Assembly: GCA_029962745.1 (NCBI GenBank)
Contig: CM057171.1
Location: 4,859,396-4,923,395 of the forward strand
Direction: 5' to 3'
DNA: 64,000 nt
Source of the DNA: Echinometra lucunter
Taxonomy: Eukaryota > Echinodermata > Echinoidea > Camarodonta > Echinometridae
A model generated the notes under the pieces. The model was not told the DNA's origin. It saw nothing but the letters and a program-made list of their open reading frames with translations, and did not search any database. How positions within the stretch are numbered: the first letter of the stretch is position 1; each line of letters opens with the position of its first letter. The translations under genes were made by a program, and so were the position numbers. This document shows positions 34,286 through 44,550 of the stretch, one piece after another.

Positions 34286-35251
34286 GGGAAGGCTACCTCA
34301 ACTATCTCACTAAATGTAGCAGCAGTTGCCTATTTACACAACATATGGGTGGCCGGACCCCACAGAACACTTCCCAGTTAAGAAAATGCAAGAGGGAAAA
34401 GCGAGACAGAAATAACAAAGACGCCAGGAGACCTATCACTTGGAAATTATCGGGCAAGCTAATAACAACCTAAACAGGGTATGCTTCTCCAAATACGAGT
34501 CAATAATGTTCCAGGTGGCATTTTTGTTGGCTTTCTTTGGCTTCTTGGGGGTTGGAGAATTTACGGTTCAAAGGCAGTGTGATGATAGGAGAACGATATC
34601 GGCTAAGAACGATATCCAATGTGGGCAAGAGAATTCAGAATTCATTTGAGTAAAGATTAGATTTTCAAAAACAGACCAGCATGGGAGGTGTACAAGGCTG
34701 AAAATCAAAGAAAATAATACAGCACATATGCCCTGTCAAAGCCATGGAGACATACCTTACAGTAAAACCCATAGAGCAAGGGCCACTTTTCTACCAAAAT
34801 GACGGCTTTCCCCTCACAGGTATCAATCCAATGCAGTACTGAAGAAGACACTGCTAGAGTCAGGGGTCAGGGCTAACCAATATGGAACACACTCCTTTCG
34901 CACTGGGGCAGCCACAACGGCAACCCTGAAAGGTATACCTCCCGAACAAATTATGACCATGGGTAGATGGCGTTGTGACGCCTGTCTTCGTTACATAAGG
35001 TGAACTATTACTAAGGCGCCAGTTGTACCCCCTCACAGCTAGCTATGTTGGATGGTTATATAAGCTACAGTCATGAATGTTCTCTATAGTTACTATATAG
35101 AGAGTATATCTTAACATCCAAATGTAATAATTATAAGCACATTTAAATTATGAACATGAAGATGATAATCAACATAAGCTGTCACAAGAATGAATATTGT
35201 TACGTAAATTTACTGGGCTCATGTATAGAACATGTTACTTCCGGGAGTTCT

Positions 35252-36068
35252 CTTCTTATTGCAGATGGGGCTGGAATCTAGATCTGGATTGTAGCCTGGT
35301 CAGGAGGGCAAAAGAAAGGGCTTCACAACGCAATTATCAGAACATTGGAGAGCCAAATGTCTTAGTCCAGTGGCACTGGCAGGGCGGCGCCACCCTCCAT
35401 GATCTTCCCAGGATGGTTCTAGACCAGCTGCTGGTCGTTTTAAACTGTCACCAATTCCCGAACATGCGTGCGCGCGCGCTGATGTGATATCTCCCCACGA
35501 AGTCACTTACCCCACGAATTCACCTTCCCCGAAAAAAAAAGGCTCTGTGTCCGTACGTGCACTTTATTTGTGTATATATATATATATATAGCCATGGTGT
35601 GCGCTGATATGTGTGCGTACGGATCATAGAGAACAGTCCAGGCAGTGGACTAGTTCCTAACCGGCTGAGATACGACACTCCTCCCGCATTGGTAATTGTC
35701 ACTTAGGGTCAAACGACATTGGACAATGCGATGCATGCCGGTGCAGGATGGCAATTGACACAGCCATCCAAGATCTCTGCACGAGAATGCCGCACACCCA
35801 TCGCCTGGTCTAGTATCCATGGCTCTTCTACTATGGTCACAAACCAGGCTCTACCTTACAGGAGGGTTACGGGTTACGTAAGTCACTGAACAAATATGCA
35901 AGGATGAAATTAGCCAGGATGACGAATACCACTGTCATCAAACACGAGTTTGAATCCACGAACTATAGCCTCTTCAACAGAGATTGGGTTTACCTCTCCG
36001 ACATAGGATCGGACATCCTCATTGAAAATTTCAAGGCAGCAGTAAGGGAGGCTGATTCCTTTAGATAA
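35252..36068 (+). pseudogene. SGNH-hydrolase-like domain downstream of the tyrosine recombinase
   Basis: An acceptor-like TTCTTATTGCAG precedes 35263. The reading gives LVRRAKERASQRNYQNIG and WHWQGGATLHDLPR, then is cut by a repeat (35400-35660). It resumes RYDTPPALVIV, HLGSNDIGQCDACRC (GSND resembles SGNH block III), then GYGLRKSLNKY and RDWVYLSDIGSD (block V-like). It stops at TAA 36066-36068. SGNH domains are known in some Ngaro-type YR elements. Here it follows the recombinase by about 260 bases, possibly across an intron, since the recombinase ends ATAAG|GTGAAC. No reverse transcriptase is seen. Stops and frameshifts make it dead. Confidence 0.65.
35400..35660 (-). mobile_element. Short repeat inserted in the SGNH domain
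   Basis: Shares CCACGAATTCACCTTCCCC, an alternating GC run and a segment around GATCATAGAGAACAGTCC with 424-850 (reverse complement). Contains a (TA)n at 35574-35590. The SGNH reading resumes immediately after it. Confidence 0.6.
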
Positions 36069-36079
36069 CAAGATGAAGC

Positions 36080-37500
36080 AAGCCTGGAAAATATTATGAG
36101 AACATGAAGCTGTCATTGTTTCGTTTCTTTCTGCTGTTTATGGTATCTTTTATTCAGTTCACTTTTTATCCATATTTCCTGTTTATGTTCATCGTTTCCT
36201 TTTACATGCCAATTGGAGGACACCTTGAACAGTTCTACCTTGCTATAATTATGCAAATGAGAATTAATGCGACAGCACTAATAAGAGTACTTATGAGAAA
36301 TAAACCAGCATATTAAAGCCTCTATAGCAAGGTGTACTTACTCACCCCACCCCCAACAAAAAACAACAAAAACAAAAACAAAAACAAAGAAAAGCCTATT
36401 TGATCACAAGCCGCAAGACGCGGCTTTTCCGATGGCAACGTGAAAAAATATGATAATAATGATAATGATAAAAAGAAAGGAAAGGAAATGAAATAGACCG
36501 TTTTTGAACTTACTCTTTAAAGGGAGACTAATTGCATTGCATGATGACGTTAATGTTGTGAACAGCCCTATTCAGGAGATCGTGTTAGTATCCTCCAACT
36601 CTCGTTATATAGTTCTATGATGGTGGTACTAATTGGGTAGCCTTTTTGTTATTTTAACCCAGAAAGAAAAAAACTGTTCTGTAATAGGGCATTTACATTC
36701 AGGAATAAGGCACTTATGCAGGTTCGAAGTGTTAAAGTATCAAGTGTTGAATGCGGTACCAAGTGGGTAGCCTTCTTGTTCTGTCTACCTAGATGGAAAT
36801 GTAACTGTTCTGCAAAAGGGCATCTACATTCATGAATAGGGCACTGCATGTTTTAAGTGTTAAAGTGTTACGTGTTGAATGTGGAAAATACCCACGCTAG
36901 AAAAGGGATTTATGTGCAAATATGCAATGCTTAATATAAGGGCTCCGAACTCTTATCATTTAGGACGGGGCAACAAAAAAAAAAAAAAAAAAAAATGGGA
37001 GGAAGGCTTTTGTTCAGAAACCAATTGTTTGAAACCCGCAAGATCACCAATATTGATATCAAATTATATGCTCCAAGGATTTTGTTTACCAAGATTTACG
37101 GGAATACCCGTGGGAGCTAATATTCTGCGGGTGGGTCACGTGATCAACAGCCCCAGGGAGGAGCTACTATCCTTCCTGATCACGTGACAATATCTTTTCA
37201 GTGAGTTAAATAGGTTGCCACAGTTCCAATGCATCTGTATTTTTTTTATGTTATCTTATTTTCATGTCCTGGTAATTTAGTTTTAGACCGAACTTAGTGC
37301 GCTTAGAAATACCAGTATTAAGCGCCTTATAGGTATTATGTATTATTATCATGTCTCATGACATTGTTTCCTGGTTCAGACTGTTTTGATGTTCATCACA
37401 TGTTATGATATTTTGGCATACATTGCCTTTGTGTCTTGATGCCTCATACGGAATGAAACGGCAAGCAATGGCAAATCATTTGTACACTTGTTTTCTTCTC
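36080..37500. other. No gene recognised
   Basis: Contains CAAAAACAAAA repeats (36360-36390), a duplicated ~140-base segment (about 36630-36730 and 36755-36850), an A-run (36975-36994) and an AAGCGCCTTATAGG 3'-tail-like end (37330). The frame at 36104-36316 is hydrophobic but has no relative here and no support as a gene. Confidence 0.45.
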
Positions 37501-37502
37501 AA

Positions 37503-37765
37503 AAGTCTATTTGGTTAAGAAGTCTTGTAAGAAAGCGCGAAATGAAAGTCTAATTGGTGAAAGAGTAATGAAAGTCTAATTTGTGAAAAGGTGGGATTAA
37601 ACTCTAATTGGTGAAAAAGTGGAATGAAAGTCTAAATGATGAAAACGTGATGTATAAAAGTCTGTTTGGTTGAAAAGTCGTGGAAGATAGTGTGGAATGA
37701 AAGTTTAATTGGTCCTACTAGGGTGCGAAATGAAAGTTTAATTAGTGAAAAAGTACGAAAAAATT
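37503..37765. repeat. ~28-bp minisatellite, right part
   Basis: Continues 30663-30870 and ends about 230 bases before the exon 1 ATG of copy 3. Confidence 0.7.
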
Positions 37766-37995
37766 CGTGTACAAACTCTATGGCCGTCACCATACTCACA
37801 GCTATTACTACTCCCATTAAAAAAGCTTCACTGCTGGACAATGGCCATTATTAGTTTGTCGAATCAGTGTTTGATCGTGTCGTTGACATGACTACTTAAT
37901 ATGCTTAACCTACATAAAATCAGAAAATTGTCTGTCACTCAAAAGCGTGGAAATTTATAAGATCTTGGAGATGAATCTCCATTCTGTCTGTCATC

Positions 37996-38035
37996 ATGAG
38001 TTGGACTGGACTGCTCTTTGCATCCTGCTTTATTG
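37996..38035 (+). CDS. Copy 3 exon 1: signal peptide
   Basis: MSWTGLLFASCFI-G, identical in sequence to copy 2 exon 1. Donor GTAAGC at 38036. Confidence 0.65.
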
Positions 38036-41000
38036 GTAAGCTTTTCTGCTACTTTGTCCATAAATCCATCGATATTTCTGTGTAGAAGCAAACTTACTAC
38101 AATTCGCTCAAAAAAAAAATGCAAATTGATGTGTGTTATACCTTTTTCAACTTCATGAAGTATTTCCGTCAAAGTTTTACCTGATTACATGGAATGGAGA
38201 TGGCCGCCCCATTAGATGATTGTAGGGACACAATAGTAATTTGCGTGGTGTGTCCTTCAACCTTATAATGATTATTAAAAAAAAAAAACGATCTAGCATT
38301 CCTTTTGCTTTTTTCTCCCTTTTTAAAATTTTGGAATGTTGACTTCTACGAAAATCTTGCATCCACCCCATGCGTGAGCTTCAGTTATTATTATTGTTAT
38401 TATTATTATTATTATTATTATTCATTCGACCAAATTAAGAATATTGCACAAGTCATAATGAAGATAGTTATGTCAATAAAAAGTAGATGAATTAAGATTA
38501 AATATTGAAAATTGATTTAAAAATTTGATTGGAAGAATGTTATGTACAAAGGTTTATCTATCCCTTGAATTTCAGCAAGAGTTATTTTCAAAGGGTTGAT
38601 CTAAGCCTACAAAGTTTTCAATGTCAGTTGTCTTCGCACCTCGTCCAAGATATCATTTTCATAATACAGAATTAGATTTATAAGAATTCCTTTCTGCCTT
38701 GACAAATGCCAAATTCTCAGTCATGGATGCGTGTGATGACTAATTTGTAGTAACGTAATTATTCATCTTTAAAAAAAAAAACCGTGAGATTTCATTTTGC
38801 TCCTTTTCTTTAATATATATATTTTTTTCTTATTTTCTTTAGGCGTTTGCATAAATGGTCTGTGGACGACACCGCAGTTATTTTGTGTGAGAGAGGAAAG
38901 GAATAATGTATCGATTATACGTTATCAGTACATCTTGGAAGAAAAATGTGGTATGTAGGGGAACTCTTTGATTTATTGGCGAAGTCTCTTGAAGATTTTC
39001 TTGATTCAAATGTGAGGGGATTCTCCCGGGGGGGGGGGGGGGCACTGTCATTACAAGATGGACACCATGCTCGTTCGTGGACTTTCAAAATGGACCCTAA
39101 ACAAGTAATTATCCTTTGATCTCAGAATACCCTAAACAAGTATTTTGTCATGTTTTTCCCACTCTAAACAAGTATTTTCTAATCAAGCTAATGTAAAAGT
39201 ATACTCTTTTTGCCTGATTTTTGCAATTTTGATACCCTTTTCACTGTACGCGAAACTTGGAAACCGAAAACTCAGTATACTCTAAACCTATAGGACAGAA
39301 AATTTACGGGTGGACACCTAATTTAGACTAATGTTAGGATGATTACTGCTTGTGGATTTCATTGTCATGACTGTGGTTGGGTGTTCTTTTGTTTTGTTTT
39401 TGGTCCGTTCGATTATCATCAGTAACATTATATGAAATAATCCATACGAAATTCTTCCTTTCATGCATATGCATAATACGCATGGCCGTACGCAAGGGGG
39501 GGGGGGGGGGGCTGGGGGCAGTTCCCCCCCCCCGAAATTTTGAAAACTTAAATTTTTTACTCAAAATTTTCACAAAATCCACAAAATATGTGCATCAAAT
39601 TTTTCAATTGCATTTCTAAAAGTGCAAAAGTGCCCTCGTGACCAGCTCGATGGCTTCGCTACCTCGCTTTTGAGCTTCTTCGAAAATTTTTATGCGTCTT
39701 GCCGCCCCCCCCCCCCGGAAAAAAACCTCTGCATGCGGCCCTGATTATACGTAAAGTATTTATAGATGGAAAATTAATGACAGTATCTCATAGTAGTTCA
39801 ATTTGGTGTAGGCTTATCGTGTGATACTAAACAGAATAAACATTCAACGAATAAGCTCTCCATTACACATCTGAAATCACATCAGTTCTGCCTCAAAATT
39901 ATGATTTAATTCATTACGGCTAGAAATGCGGTGTTTTATCAATATCTTTTATTCAGAGCCATGTCTTAATGGGGTTACGCGCCAGATTTCACAAGGTGTC
40001 TGTCGTTGTGTGTGTCCGAGTAGATATGCTGGAGAATACTGTCAATGTAAGTATTATGCTTAGAGTTTATAGAGCCTGTATAAATCAGTATGTATCAGTG
40101 AGGACGTTAGTAAAGCGTGGGAATAACGCCCTAAAACGTTGGGCAGGTAAAGTGACACGTGACTATGTACAAACTATATGGGAAAAATTACCCCAGAGAT
40201 GAAATACTGTAACAAAAAGCAAAATAGGGGGATCGATGACATTATTTAAAGGAAAGTGGCTTGAACTTTGGGAGAATTAAAAAAACAAAAACAAAAACAA
40301 AAACAAAAACAAAAACAAAAACACACAAAGCAAAACCAAATGATAAAAATAGTTCATTTGATAGCAGGCAGCTACCACAATTTTCTAACCTTGGATTTAT
40401 TGTTTATACCTGATTATCATTTTTTTAAACGGTCGAATGTTATTGTTTATATCAAAAGATTGAACACTGTAACGTAACAGAAAAAGAAAACCTTGGAGAC
40501 CATTAAAAAAAAAAAATCAATCTTTCTTTCATTATCCTTCAAGCTGCAGGTCGTCTCTTTCTTAGCTTAAAATATACCATGGGAAAATGTATTAGACACG
40601 AATTGAGTTTACAACCTCGGCACAGCATTAGTGTCCTTTGGCAAGACATTTATCTACATTTGCCACTCTCCATCCAAGTGTTAAAGGGATACTGTGTATA
40701 TTTGATTAGTATTGTAAGCATCGATAAGCAAAAGGCGGCTGGATAGAAAGTTCCCTGGGAAATGGAGAAGGTACCTACACTGTGTGCGGACAAACCTGAA
40801 TCCGATGATCGGGATAATAGTGTCTCTGTAAATCGCTTAGAGACAGCGAGATGCATTCGCCGATATAAAAATCCTGAATATCATCATTATCCTCTTTAAT
40901 TCTTCCTCCATTCTCTTTTAGACTGTAAGTTTTATTTGGAGAGGTCCCCTGACGTTCAAGACGGTCCTGTGATGTTTCCGCAAGGTCGAACCAAGTTTTC

Positions 41001-41080
41001 GTTCAAACTTCGCGGACATGGCAAAGGGGAATTGTTCTTAGTGCTGTTAACAACACGAGAATATCACTTCATAAGTTTCG
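37996..41080 (+). CDS. Copy 3 of the array gene: secreted EGF + FAMeT-like protein (exons 1-4; exon 5 in gap)
   Basis: The most intact copy. CDS exons: 37996-38035 (signal peptide), 38843-38950 (Cys segment), 39957-40046 (EGF-like) and 40922-41080 (FAMeT N-half). All junctions are canonical GT/AG and phase 1. Joined, the four exons stay open for about 132 codons, without a stop. Order: signal, short Cys region, one EGF module, FAMeT-like domain, implying a small secreted or surface-associated binding protein. Exon 5 should lie just after 42711, where 500 N begin; its upstream intron end (TCCAGAGTTTTTCCTAA) is visible at 42695-42711. Function unknown; patches in exon 4 differ from the other copies. 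Confidence 0.7.
38843..38950 (+). CDS. Copy 3 exon 2 with intact donor
   Basis: Acceptor AG at 38841-38842, donor GTATGT at 38951. Reads VCINGLWTTPQLFCV then REERNNVSIIRYQYILEEKC. It splices in phase 1 to the EGF exon, restoring Glu before PCLNG. Confidence 0.75.
39957..40046 (+). CDS. Copy 3 exon 3: EGF-like module
   Basis: 90 bases, phase 1 on both sides. It differs from copy 1 by NGV for NGG and one extra codon (ISQGVC for ISDVC). Cys positions are unchanged. Confidence 0.75.
40922..41080 (+). CDS. Copy 3 exon 4: FAMeT N-half
   Basis: YCKFYLERSPDVQDGPVM, then FPQGRTKFSFKLRGHGKGE, then LVLLTTREYHFISF. Same length and phase as copies 1 and 4. The variable patches carry ERSPDV, FPQG, GKGELF and REYHFISF. 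Confidence 0.75.
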
Positions 41081-41132
41081 GTTAGTATTCATGGCAACAC
41101 TAGTATTTTGGAGTTTACTTTGATTTGACGAT

Positions 41133-41176
<44 letters not shown>
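41133..41176. repeat. (AAT)n microsatellite
   Basis: Expanded in copy 3 relative to copies 1 and 2. Confidence 0.9.
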
Positions 41177-41179
<3 letters not shown>

Positions 41180-41404
41180 TACTAATAATAATATGTAACA
41201 TTTATACTGCGTTTAATACAATGTTTCTAAGCGCATGTAAGAATTTAACAAAGAGAGAACAAAAGAGAGAAAAAAGGAAGACGAATATAAATTACATTAA
41301 CTAAGTATTGCCTAATGGGATAAGTTTTAAAAAGCATTTTGAATGAGTCTGTAGTGGAGGCCTCACGAATGTAGATGGGAAGATTGTTCCAGAGTTTATT
41401 GTTG

Positions 41405-41830
41405 TTATTTTATTGATTTGATTTGATTTATTTTTCTTATGCATTCATATTAATATTTCGGTAACATAATATACAAAAAGGTACTTTTTTTACAATAAAT
41501 CATAAATACACAAGTATTCGTAACAATCATTTTCCAAAAAAAAAAAACCCAGATAAATTGTCAAATTATTGTAAAATTATTTAATTTTAATCATGTTTAA
41601 TTGATTAAACATAAAATCATTTGCGGAAGAAGGATTGCCATTATAAGCAATATTCTTGACAATATGGCAATAGATAAACATGCTAAATCAGCAGAATGGA
41701 TAAAAAATATTGAAAACCTAACTTAAAAGAATTTTAGGAGAGGATTCAAAAGGTCTGGACCATGGTGTCTTATGGATCTGTGGGCAGTAAGCAACTTTGG
41801 GTTGACTAAATGAAGATTGGAGGAATTGCG
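41405..41830 (-). mobile_element. LINE 3' fragment, copy 3 version
   Basis: Same antisense insertion as 11396-11995, with an internal deletion near 41670-41735. Confidence 0.65.
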
Positions 41831-41856
41831 ACGTGCGAATTGCGAATTGTTATTAA

Positions 41857-41982
<126 letters not shown>

Positions 41983-42054
41983 TGTTTTAAACAGCAGTAA
42001 TGCTGTCAAAATCAAATTACCATCATCACTTTTATCATTATTTTCATAATTATC

Positions 42055-42198
42055 TTTTATGAATTGTTATCATCATCATTATAAATGATAATAATGATAA
42101 TGATAATGATAATAATCATAATGAATTATCATTTAGTATTATCATTATTATTATTAGTAGTAGTAGTAGTAGTAGTATCATTATTACTATTATTATTA

Positions 42199-42245
<47 letters not shown>

Positions 42246-42310
42246 GAAATTGTAATTATCACTAATATTATTGTTGTTATTATCATCATCATCATTATAA
42301 TCATCGGTAA
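42055..42310. repeat. ATT/ATC/AGT trinucleotide microsatellite
   Basis: Imperfect trinucleotide runs. The overlapping poly-Ile/Leu open frame on - is not a gene. Confidence 0.9.
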
Positions 42311-42711
42311 CTGTTGTTATTAGTTTTAATTATCATAACTGGTACCCTATAGCAGTAATGCTTTACTTTTCATATTATCATCATTGATATTGTGATTAGT
42401 GGTAGAAGTAGTAGTATTTTTTTATTCTCAGTTTTTAACATGTCTATTACCATCGGTTATTTATTATTATTATCGTTATTATGATTATCACTGTTGTTCT
42501 TCTTATCATCCCCATCATCATCAGCATCACAGATCTTCCTCATCGTGATCATTATCATCAGCACTACCATTATCCTAGGAAATGTGCCAGATATGAACGC
42601 CACATTCCGGTTAATCAATATGGCATCATCGAATCATACATGGAATTCATTTGCTAGTAAAATTTAGTCAGTACAGTCAAGTGTAGGCCCTATGTCCAGA
42701 GTTTTTCCTAA

Positions 42712-43211
42712 NNNNNNNNNNNNNNNNNNNNNNNNNNNNNNNNNNNNNNNNNNNNNNNNNNNNNNNNNNNNNNNNNNNNNNNNNNNNNNNNNNNNNNNNN
42801 NNNNNNNNNNNNNNNNNNNNNNNNNNNNNNNNNNNNNNNNNNNNNNNNNNNNNNNNNNNNNNNNNNNNNNNNNNNNNNNNNNNNNNNNNNNNNNNNNNNN
42901 NNNNNNNNNNNNNNNNNNNNNNNNNNNNNNNNNNNNNNNNNNNNNNNNNNNNNNNNNNNNNNNNNNNNNNNNNNNNNNNNNNNNNNNNNNNNNNNNNNNN
43001 NNNNNNNNNNNNNNNNNNNNNNNNNNNNNNNNNNNNNNNNNNNNNNNNNNNNNNNNNNNNNNNNNNNNNNNNNNNNNNNNNNNNNNNNNNNNNNNNNNNN
43101 NNNNNNNNNNNNNNNNNNNNNNNNNNNNNNNNNNNNNNNNNNNNNNNNNNNNNNNNNNNNNNNNNNNNNNNNNNNNNNNNNNNNNNNNNNNNNNNNNNNN
43201 NNNNNNNNNNN
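42712..43211. other. Assembly gap of exactly 500 N
   Basis: It follows the last intron of copy 3 (+) and precedes Polinton relic P3, which belongs to the inverted part of the array. Exon 5 of copy 3 and the inversion junction must be hidden here. The round number suggests a gap of unknown true size. Confidence 0.9.
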
Positions 43212-43691
43212 TTCAGGAGTGGTACGTTATCGCGGAATATGCCTGATGTACAACTTCACGAAGGAATACCTTCCGACCTTGAGACGATGTTTGATCGTAA
43301 ACAAAGCAATCTCATCATTCTCCATGATCTCATGACTGAAGCCAGTAAAGATAAGGGAATAACACATCTGTTTACAAATCTCTCTGTTATTCTCATCACT
43401 CAAAATATTTTCTTTCAAGGAAAAGAAAGTCGTACTGTAAGTCTAAACGCAAACTACATGGTAGTATACAAAAATCCCAGAGATAATTCGCAAGTAGTAC
43501 ATTTGGGTAAACAGATATACCCACATCAAGTGAAATTTCTCCAAGAAGTTTACCATGATGCTACTTCAAGACCATATGGTCATCTACTTATCGATCTTAA
43601 ATCAGATACGGATGAACATCTACGTTTAAAGACTGACATTTTCCCCCGGAGAAGGACACTACGTTATGAAATAATGGAACATTCACAGTGA
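43212..43691 (+). pseudogene. P3 packaging ATPase (FtsK/HerA-like), C-terminal part
   Basis: From the gap edge: FQEWYVIAEYA, then the same one-base frameshift as in P2. An open frame (43239-43691) follows with HEGIPSDL, LIILHDLMTEA (Walker B-like), ILITQNIFFQGKESRT, YKNPRD, KFLQEVYHDATSRPYGHLL and RLKTDIFP. The P-loop part is missing (gap). The C-terminal section is better kept than in P2. Non-functional because of the frameshift. Assigned by motif memory; a profile search would settle it. Confidence 0.65.
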
Positions 43692-43774
43692 AAGTATAAA
43701 AGTAAATGTATATTTGGAGTATCATCATTTCTCGTATAAATATCGGTAAAGTACCACACCAAAGCTCATTAGTC

Positions 43775-43990
43775 ATGTCTCAGAGACTGCGGAAGAACGT
43801 ACCGTATCTTCACGTATTGGCTCGTGAAAACAATACCCAGAGAGAAGGAATATTAAAAGGTGCAAACATAGACTTTGTTAAATGTCTTTCTATCTCCGTT
43901 TTTGCTACACTCTCACCCCTAAAGAAAGTTCATTTATTTTCTTTATCTCACTTATATTTACGCGGACACGGATGCGAAACACAAATATAA
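43775..43990 (+). CDS. P3 small ORF following the ATPase
   Basis: Starts MSQRLRKNVPYLHVLA, then NTQREGILKGAN and a Leu/Ser-rich stretch, stopping at 43990, 35 bases before the LINE insertion. It resembles a small ORF (LxxLAxxxPxxRxxxLxxA pattern) that in my memory follows the packaging ATPase in related elements; function unknown. The decayed P2 counterpart is at 21657-21985 (-). Confidence 0.45.
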   Translation: MSQRLRKNVPYLHVLARENNTQREGILKGANIDFVKCLSISVFATLSPLKKVHLFSLSHLYLRGHGCETQI

Positions 43991-44550
43991 ACACTCCTGA
44001 AAAAGATGGATTTTGTGAACATATTCAGATTCAGATTCAGTTTTATTTCCAACAGAAATAACAAATATTTATACAAATCATTTTCATAGATTATAACAAA
44101 TATTACAATACATTAATAATAATCATGATAACTAACATATAAAAATATAATACAAAATATTTTATAGACAAATAATATATAGTTAGGATAGAAGAAAAGT
44201 ATCTGTGGAAATGGGGGATTCACTAAAAAGCATAGCTTGTATAATGTGAATCCCCCTAAAGGAAGAGAATAGAGGAGAGAGGGAGAGAGAGAGACGCAAC
44301 GGTTGCTATTTGCCTACGGAGATTTACTGAATAGATTAAAAAGAACATGATAACTCACAGAACAAGACAAAACGAAAAATAATAGAATAAAATGAAAAAA
44401 ACCAAAAACAAAAACAAAACAGGACGACAAAAGGAGAAATAAACGTAAAATAGAATCAGGACAAATTTCGACCGAAAAGAGAGGATAAAACAAAATGATA
44501 GACTAACAAAAATAACTTTAAGTCTGAGAGGAGATGATACCGAGCGGGGA

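Larger units (their letters stand above)
31209..34998 (+). pseudogene. Tyrosine recombinase of a YR transposon, split by a LINE
   Basis: N-terminus MGKKRKTEPAQ (basic, 31209). After a frameshift it continues MERHHKLAPGADKW and a SAM-like segment (APGSLRAYQMAVDSF) to about 31620. The LINE 31620-34285 interrupts. It resumes at STISLNVAAVAYLHN (34290), RRPITWKL, then FLLAFFGFLGVGEFT (core-domain start), then across frameshifts PLTGINPMQY and finally GTHSFRTGAATTA and MTMGRWRCDACLRYIR. HSFR, the GRW box and the following Tyr match the H-x-x-R...H/W...Y catalytic signature of Crypton/DIRS/Ngaro-type recombinases. The first catalytic Arg seems changed (LGVGE for LRVGE). Several frameshifts and stops make it dead. 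Confidence 0.75.
30871..37502. mobile_element. 6.6-kb composite insertion upstream of copy 3
   Basis: Copy 2 is continuous here (CTGTATATAAGTCTATTTG, about 14835). In copy 3 the minisatellite stops at CTGTATAAAA (30870) and resumes as AAGTCTATTTGG (37503). Between lie a tyrosine-recombinase ORF start, a LINE, a MITE, the rest of the recombinase, an SGNH-type domain and about 1.4 kb without recognisable coding. I cannot tell whether all 6.6 kb came in one event. Confidence 0.65.

Noticed and set aside
42692..43246. 184-residue open frame across the gap
   Set aside because: Almost entirely N; not interpretable.
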